From positions 1-18,642 of the forward strand of contig JAEYYS010000258.1 in NCBI GenBank assembly GCA_023428335.1: 18,642 nucleotides of DNA. The letters run 5' to 3'. Under the pieces are notes generated by a model. That model made no database searches, was not told where the DNA came from, and worked only from the letters and a program-made list of their open reading frames with translations. A program made the translations under genes and the position numbers. Below are positions 14,353 through 18,642 of this stretch, piece by piece (within the stretch, counting starts at the first letter, position 1; every line of letters begins with the position of its first letter). The DNA comes from Verrucomicrobiota bacterium (GTDB taxonomy: Bacteria; Verrucomicrobiota; Verrucomicrobiia; Verrucomicrobiales; Verrucomicrobiaceae).

Positions 14353-15972
14353 ATGAAATACATCTTCGTCACCGGCGGCGTCGTCAGTTCCCTCGGCAAG
14401 GGCCTGGCCGCCTCCTCGCTTGGCACCCTGCTCGAACTGCGCGGCCTGCGGGTCATCATGCAGAAGTTCGATCCCTACCTGAACATCGACCCGGGCACGA
14501 TGAACCCTTATGAGCACGGCGAGGTGTACGTGCTCAACGACGGCGCTGAGACCGACCTCGACCTCGGCCACTACGAGCGCTTCACCCACACCAACCTGTC
14601 GCGCCTCAACAACCTGACCAGCGGTCAGGTGTACCAGAGCGTGCTCGACAAGGAGCGCGCCGGCAAGTACCAGGGGCGCACGGTGCAGGTCATCCCGCAC
14701 GTCACCAACGAGATCAAGGATCGCATCAAGGCGGTTGCCGACAAGATGACCGGCGACATCATCATCACCGAGATTGGCGGCACGGTCGGGGACATCGAGG
14801 GCCTGCCCTTCCTGGAGGCGATCCGCCAGTTCGCCCAGGAGGTTGGCCCGGGCAACGTGCTCTTCATCCACGCCACCCTGGTGCCCTACATCAAGGCCGC
14901 CCAGGAACTGAAGACCAAGCCCACCCAGCAGTCGCTGGCCAAGCTGCGCGAGATCGGCATCGCGCCGCAGATCATCCTCTGCCGCACCGAGCATCCGCTC
15001 GACCTGGATGTGCGCGAGAAGATCTCGCTGTTTGGCAACGTGCCGATCGAGGACGTCATCGAGGTGCGCGACGTCAAGCACAGCATCTACGAGGTGCCGC
15101 TCAAGCTGCATGAGCAGCGGCTCGACGACCGCGTCTGCAAGATCCTGCACCTCGACACCCCGCAGCCGGACCTGACCAAGTGGCGTCACTTCGTCCAGCG
15201 CATCATCCATCCGACCCACCACGTGCGCATTGGCGTGGTTGGCAAGTACATCGAACTGCAGGACGCCTACAAGAGCATCTACGAGGCGCTCACCCACGCC
15301 GGCGCCGCCAACGATTGCAAGGTCGACATCGTCAAGGTCGACGCTGAGGCGATTGAGAAGGGCGGTCCCGACCTCTACCTCAACGGCCTGCAGGGCATCC
15401 TCATTCCCGGTGGCTTCGGCGATCGCGGCACCGAGGGCAAGATCGCCGCAACCGGGTATGCCCGCGAAAACGGCATCCCGTTCTTCGGCATCTGCCTGGG
15501 CATGCAGATTGCCGTCATTGAGTTTGCGCGCCGCGTCTGCGAACTCAGCGGTGCCAGCAGCACCGAGTTCGACAAGGGCACGCCGCATCCTGTCATCAGC
15601 ATGATGGAGGAGCAGAAAAAGATCAAACAGCTCGGCGGCACCATGCGCCTGGGCAACTGGCTCACCCGCCTGCTGCCGGGCAGCAAGGCCAGTGCCATCT
15701 ATCAGGGCGACACCACCGAGGAACGTCATCGCCACCGCTATGAGGTGAACGACGACTACAAGGACCGCCTGGAAGCCAAGGGCATGCTCATCAGCGGCCT
15801 CTCCGACAAGGGCGGTTTTGTCGAGATGATCGAAATCCCCGGTCACCCGCACTTCATTGCCTGCCAGTTCCATCCGGAATTCCTCAGCAAACCCAACCAC
15901 CCGCATCCGCTGTTTCACAGCTTTGTGCAGGCGGCCATGGCGCACCGCGCCCTGCCCGAGCCGCAGTGCTGA
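14353..15972 (+). CDS. pyrG: CTP synthase (glutamine-hydrolysing)
   Basis: This 539-residue enzyme aminates UTP to CTP using ATP and glutamine. The synthetase domain (1-270) starts KYIFVTGGVVSSLGKG, with the P-loop-like GGVVSSLGKG at 8-17. EIGGTVGDIEG (140-150) and LKTKPTQQS (186-194, UTP site) are diagnostic. The class I glutaminase domain (about 290-530) has nucleophile Cys381 in GICLGMQ, and His507 and Glu509 in FHPEF. Length is normal. The start at 14353 is the first Met before the fold and is preceded by two TTCCC tracts. pyrG 20 bases behind kdsB makes functional sense, since KdsB consumes CTP. A terminator follows at once. Confidence 0.97.
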   Translation: MKYIFVTGGVVSSLGKGLAASSLGTLLELRGLRVIMQKFDPYLNIDPGTMNPYEHGEVYVLNDGAETDLDLGHYERFTHTNLSRLNNLTSGQVYQSVLDKERAGKYQGRTVQVIPHVTNEIKDRIKAVADKMTGDIIITEIGGTVGDIEGLPFLEAIRQFAQEVGPGNVLFIHATLVPYIKAAQELKTKPTQQSLAKLREIGIAPQIILCRTEHPLDLDVREKISLFGNVPIEDVIEVRDVKHSIYEVPLKLHEQRLDDRVCKILHLDTPQPDLTKWRHFVQRIIHPTHHVRIGVVGKYIELQDAYKSIYEALTHAGAANDCKVDIVKVDAEAIEKGGPDLYLNGLQGILIPGGFGDRGTEGKIAATGYARENGIPFFGICLGMQIAVIEFARRVCELSGASSTEFDKGTPHPVISMMEEQKKIKQLGGTMRLGNWLTRLLPGSKASAIYQGDTTEERHRHRYEVNDDYKDRLEAKGMLISGLSDKGGFVEMIEIPGHPHFIACQFHPEFLSKPNHPHPLFHSFVQAAMAHRALPEPQC

Positions 15973-16002
15973 GCGCAGGCCGGTCCGGCGCGCGATTTTT
16001 TT
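15973..16002 (+). terminator. Rho-independent terminator of kdsB-pyrG
   Basis: An imperfect GC hairpin (15973-15993: four base pairs GCGC/GCGC, a two-base bulge AG, then GCC/GGC with loop GGTCC) is followed after GA by seven T (15996-16002). It starts immediately after the pyrG stop, separating the pair from the sigma factor gene. Confidence 0.65.
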
Positions 16003-16039
16003 CTGTCCAAAATGCCGCCGCCGGCGACTGTGTTGGTTG

Positions 16040-16555
16040 ATGGAGGATGCCACGACCGCCTTTCTGGAGCTGCTGACCCGCCATGAGCGGTCGCTCTCGC
16101 TCTATGTCCACGGGCTGGTGCCGGACGATGGCGCCGCCGAGGATATCCTGCAGCAGACCAAGATGCTGCTCTGGCGCCACTTCAGCGATTTCGAGCCGGG
16201 CACGAACTTCCTGGCCTGGGCGCGCAAGATCGCCTTCCACCAGATCCTCGGCCACCGCCGCCAGAAAAAGCGCGCGCACCTGCCGCTGGATGAGGAGGCC
16301 CTGGAGGCGCTCGGCCATGCGGTGTCGAGCCTGGCCGAGGAGGGGTCCGCGCGTCACGACGCCCTGCGTGCCTGTCTGGCGCGGTTGCCCGAGGAGCACC
16401 GGCGGCTGGTGACCCTGCGCTACTTCGACGACCTTGAGATCGGCCAGGTCGCCGAGCGCATTCGCCGAACCGAGGCGGCGGTGTACCGCGCGCTCAGCCG
16501 GGTGCGCATGAGCCTGATGCAATGCATCGAAAAACAGCTGGAGGTGAATCCATGA
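16040..16555 (+). CDS. ECF-family RNA polymerase sigma factor
   Basis: This 171-residue sigma factor has region 2 (about 8-78; DDGAAEDILQQTKMLLWRHF, then FLAWARKIAFHQILGHRR) and region 4 (about 108-165; ACLARLPEEHRRLVTLRYFD, then the helix-turn-helix EIGQVAERIRRTEAAVYRALSRVR). There is no region 3, as expected for extracytoplasmic function sigmas. The motif LPEEHRRLVTLRYFDDLEIGQVA resembles the sigma factors common in Planctomycetes and Verrucomicrobia that pair with FecR-type regulators. The ATG at 16040 starts the first helix; an open frame back to 15857 overlaps pyrG in another frame. It overlaps the next gene by ATGA (16552-16555), indicating translational coupling to its probable anti-sigma partner. 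Confidence 0.9.
   Translation: MEDATTAFLELLTRHERSLSLYVHGLVPDDGAAEDILQQTKMLLWRHFSDFEPGTNFLAWARKIAFHQILGHRRQKKRAHLPLDEEALEALGHAVSSLAEEGSARHDALRACLARLPEEHRRLVTLRYFDDLEIGQVAERIRRTEAAVYRALSRVRMSLMQCIEKQLEVNP
16540..16547 (+). promoter_or_regulatory. Strong Shine-Dalgarno for the FecR-like gene
   Basis: GGAGGTGA lies within the last codons of the sigma factor gene; its GGAGG core is seven bases from the ATG at 16552. It is the clearest ribosome site in the window and fixes that start. Its presence contrasts with the purine-poor leaders of most other genes here. Confidence 0.85.
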
Positions 16556-17958
16556 AGGCGGACGAAACCTGGCGCTGGCTGGAGCTTTGGGAGCGCGCCC
16601 GTGCGCACGCCCTGACCGGGGAGGAGCAGTCGCTCCTCAACGCCGCCGTGCGCGACGACCCGGCCGTGCGGGCCCTGCTGGCGCAGGCGGCCGTGCTCGA
16701 CGCCGAACTCAACGCCATGGAGGCGCTTGCCGAGGCGCCGCCGCGGCCGCTCGCCGTGCCAACGCCGTTCTGGCGGCGCCTGGCCCTGCCGGCGGCGGCG
16801 GCCCTGGTTTCCGCCGGCCTGGTCTGGCTCTGGGAAAAGCCGCCGGCACCGGTGGCGGTGCTGGCCAAGGCCTCGGCCTGCAAGTGGGGCAACAGTGCAT
16901 TGCCGACCCTGGAGGGCTCCGATCTGCAGCCCGGCCTGCTGGAATTGGTCGACGGCATTGCCACGTTGAAATTCCGCAGTGGTGCGGAAGTGACCCTCGA
17001 GGCGCCGGTGACGCTGGAAGTGCTGTCGGCGATGGAATGTCGGATCAAGAAGGGTACGGTCATGGCCGAGGTGCCGCCGCAGGCCAAGGGCTTCACCATT
17101 CACACGCCCGAGACCAAGGTGGTCGACTTCGGCACCCGCTTTGGCGTCAGCGCCGGCGAGGATGGCAAGTGCCTGGTCCATGTCATGGAAGGGCTGGTCG
17201 AAGTCGAGCGCGCTGGCGAACCCGGCCGCCGCGAGCTTCGCACTGGCGAACGCGTCGATTACGGTGGCTTCACCCGCCAGGCGCTCAATCCGGATGGCGG
17301 CGAACAGCCCGAGTCGCGCCGCTGGCTGCCCGGGCCGATCAACCAGCTCGGCGATGGCTGGCAGGTGGTCACCACCGCCTACGGTCGCGGCAAGGATTCG
17401 TGGATCCAGTCGAGCAGTCAGAAGATCAGTGGTCGCGAGTCCTTCCTGCGCGTCAAGTTCACCAGCCTGAACGAAACCCTGCAGCGCAAGGCTTATGTCG
17501 CCTTCGATCTCGCCGCCTTTGCCGGCCGGCGCATCGCCGAGGCCGAGTTTGTCCTGCATGTCGAGCCGAGCGACCTCGGCTTCGCCTCGCTCGTGCCCGA
17601 CGCGGTGTTCCGTGTATTTGCGTTGACCGACGAGGCCGGCGATGCCTGGGAGGAGGCGGGACTGACCTGGGGCAACGCGCCTGCCCACAGCCCCGCTCCC
17701 GAGCATCACAACGCGCCGGTGGCCGGGGCCTCGCGCCTGCTCGGCGAGTTCACCGTGCCACAGGGTACCACCCGCGGGGCGTTTGCGATCCGTGGCGAAG
17801 CGCTGACCGAGTGCCTGAATGCCGACAGCAACGGCCTACTCACCTTGATGGTCATCCGTGTCACCGATGAGACCGCGGCCAGCGGCCTGGCCCATGCCTT
17901 CGCCAGCAAGGAGAACACCCGCAACACGCCGCCCCTGCTCAAGGTGAGGCTGGAGTGA
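16552..17958 (+). CDS. FecR-like transmembrane anti-sigma regulator with C-terminal DNRLRE-like domain
   Basis: This 468-residue protein is probably the membrane regulator of the overlapping sigma factor. Residues 1-72 are a cytosolic helical region with an acidic, Trp-containing start (ETWRWLELWERARAH) that could bind the sigma factor. One membrane span lies at about 76-94. A FecR domain follows (about 121-240): SGAEVTLEAPVTLEVLS, TKVVDFGTRFGVS (188-200), and VMEGLVEVER then RTGERVDYGG. The last 200 residues (about 270-468) look like a DNRLRE/CBM96-type beta-sandwich: YVAFDLAAFAGRRIAEAEFVLHV (cf. YLRFDLS), AWEEAGLTWGNAP (365-377) and a closing strand pair with PPLLKVRLE. Such domains are found in cell-surface and carbohydrate-binding proteins, so this part may sense an outer ligand; that is inference. 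No target operon follows. Confidence 0.82.
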   Translation: MKADETWRWLELWERARAHALTGEEQSLLNAAVRDDPAVRALLAQAAVLDAELNAMEALAEAPPRPLAVPTPFWRRLALPAAAALVSAGLVWLWEKPPAPVAVLAKASACKWGNSALPTLEGSDLQPGLLELVDGIATLKFRSGAEVTLEAPVTLEVLSAMECRIKKGTVMAEVPPQAKGFTIHTPETKVVDFGTRFGVSAGEDGKCLVHVMEGLVEVERAGEPGRRELRTGERVDYGGFTRQALNPDGGEQPESRRWLPGPINQLGDGWQVVTTAYGRGKDSWIQSSSQKISGRESFLRVKFTSLNETLQRKAYVAFDLAAFAGRRIAEAEFVLHVEPSDLGFASLVPDAVFRVFALTDEAGDAWEEAGLTWGNAPAHSPAPEHHNAPVAGASRLLGEFTVPQGTTRGAFAIRGEALTECLNADSNGLLTLMVIRVTDETAASGLAHAFASKENTRNTPPLLKVRLE

Positions 17959-17989
17959 GAGGCGGGTTTCAGGCGGGAGCTTGAAGTGA

Positions 17990-18026
17990 GCCAACAAAAG
18001 CCGCCGGGCCGTGCGGCGCCGGCGGC
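17990..18026 (-). terminator. Probable terminator of the superoxide dismutase gene
   Basis: On the minus strand an eight-base-pair GC stem (18026-18019 with 18007-18000) with an 11-base loop is followed by TTTTGTTGG (17999-17991). It lies about 18 bases after the stop at 18044. The T-run is short. The convergent FecR-like gene ends at 17958 with no evident terminator of its own. Confidence 0.55.
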
Positions 18027-18043
18027 GATGATGAGGATCGGGC

Positions 18044-18642
18044 TCAGAGCGCCTTCGCGTAGAGATCGGCGACAGCATTCCAGTTCACCACGTTCCACCA
18101 GGCGCCGATGTAGTCGGGGCGCTTGTTCTGGTACTTGAGGTAGTAGGCGTGTTCCCAGACGTCGCAGCCGAGGATCGGCGTGCCGCTGCCGTCCATGAGC
18201 GGGTTGTCCTGGTTCGGCGTCGAGGTGATGACGAGTTTGCCGTCCTTGACGACCAGCCAGGCCCAGCCGGAGCCGAAGCGGGTGACACCGGCTTTGGCGA
18301 AGGCCTCCTTGAAGGCGTCAAAGCTGCCGAAGGTGGCGTCGATGGCTTCGGCGAGTTTGCCGGTCGGAGCGCCGCCGGCGTTGGGCGCCATGAGGTTCCA
18401 GAACAGGCTGTGGTTGTAGTGACCGCCGCCGTTGTTGCGCACCGCACCTTGGATGTCGGCAGGCACCTTGGCGAGGTTCTTGCAGAGGTCCTCAATGGAC
18501 AGCGCCTCGAGGTCGGCCTTGCCGGCGAGGGCGGCGTTGAGGTTGGTCACATAGGCATTGTGATGACGACCGTGGTGGATCTCCATCGTGGCGGCGTCGA
18601 TGTGGGGTTCAAGGGCCGCTTTGTCGTAGGGCAGGGGGGGAA
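18044..18642 (-). CDS. Mn/Fe-family superoxide dismutase, 5' end outside the window
   Basis: About 198 C-terminal residues are visible; the frame runs off the right edge. Just inside the edge it reads PPLPYDKAALEPHIDAATME, the conserved start of this family, so only a few residues are missing and the internal ATG at 18586 is not the start. It dismutates superoxide to O2 and H2O2. Metal ligands are the His of MEIHHGRHHNAYV, the His of GGGHYNHSLFW, and Asp and His of DVWEHAYY. The outer-sphere Gln lies in TPNQDNPL, with Gly in GGGHYNH where Fe enzymes carry Gln, which favours manganese (SodA type). Metal choice is inferred. Likely a single-gene unit, convergent with the FecR-like gene. Confidence 0.94.
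   Translation of the reverse strand, partial: PPLPYDKAALEPHIDAATMEIHHGRHHNAYVTNLNAALAGKADLEALSIEDLCKNLAKVPADIQGAVRNNGGGHYNHSLFWNLMAPNAGGAPTGKLAEAIDATFGSFDAFKEAFAKAGVTRFGSGWAWLVVKDGKLVITSTPNQDNPLMDGSGTPILGCDVWEHAYYLKYQNKRPDYIGAWWNVVNWNAVADLYAKAL

Noticed and set aside
15857..16039. Longer N-terminus for the sigma factor
   Set aside because: It would overlap the pyrG 3' end and its terminator in another frame and adds a Cys/Arg/Pro-rich stretch unlike ECF sigma factors.
14134..16053. Minus-strand open frame of 639 codons opposite pyrG
   Set aside because: Antisense shadow of pyrG, with Val/Leu/Ala/Asp-rich low-complexity translation.
18044..18586. Complete superoxide dismutase starting at the ATG at 18586
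   Set aside because: The conserved family start (PPLPYDKAALEPHID) is encoded upstream of that ATG, so the gene is cut by the window edge.

Overview
This is a GC-rich bacterial window of chromosomal housekeeping and cell-envelope genes. It carries fifteen protein genes, one of them cut by the right edge, and one tRNA-Thr. The mix points to a Gram-negative member of the Planctomycetes-Verrucomicrobia-Chlamydiae group, most plausibly Verrucomicrobiota (Opitutales-like). Supporting traits are CMP-KDO synthesis (a lipopolysaccharide outer membrane), a GTP-type PEP carboxykinase, a fused gamma-alpha 2-oxoacid:acceptor oxidoreductase subunit, and a small ECF sigma factor overlapping a FecR-like anti-sigma gene. 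The taxonomy is inference; no rRNA or marker tree is available here.

Layout. 1-133: imperfect 21-bp tandem repeats and a promoter-like sequence. 134-2494 (+): a two-gene unit of a GYF_2-DUF898 (YjgN-like) membrane protein and a membrane-tethered M48 metalloprotease. 2513-4339 (-): pckG, tail to tail with the protease. 4571-6352 (+): korA-like subunit, divergent from pckG and closed by a strong terminator. 6411-7616 (-): an MFS transporter of the nucleoside:H+ symporter type. 7733-12769 (+): trxB, a hairpin, then aroD, a lipoprotein DD-carboxypeptidase, a UDP-HexNAc dehydrogenase and a WbpP-like epimerase, closely spaced and probably largely co-transcribed. 12845-12919: tRNA-Thr(UGU). 13109-15972 (+): a small conserved protein, kdsB and pyrG, ending in a terminator. 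16040-17958 (+): the ECF sigma/FecR pair. 18044-18642 (-): Mn/Fe superoxide dismutase, its start beyond the window.

Functionally, pckG and the korA-like gene sit at the PEP/oxaloacetate and 2-oxoacid/acyl-CoA nodes of central carbon metabolism. The 8.7-12.8 kb run serves the envelope: peptidoglycan trimming and N-acetylhexosaminuronate sugar nucleotides for a surface polysaccharide, with shikimate-pathway aroD in front. In the kdsB-pyrG pair, CTP synthase makes the nucleotide that KdsB uses to activate KDO. trxB and sod serve redox and oxidative-stress defence.

No phage, insertion sequence, CRISPR array or obvious defence island is visible. The most interesting signals are small: purine-poor (C/T-rich) leaders instead of Shine-Dalgarno sequences before many starts, a tRNA-Thr with a U.U mismatch in its anticodon stem, a minus-strand terminator with no gene to terminate, a FecR-type anti-sigma protein fused to a DNRLRE-like domain, an unpaired korA, and the repeat array at the left edge.
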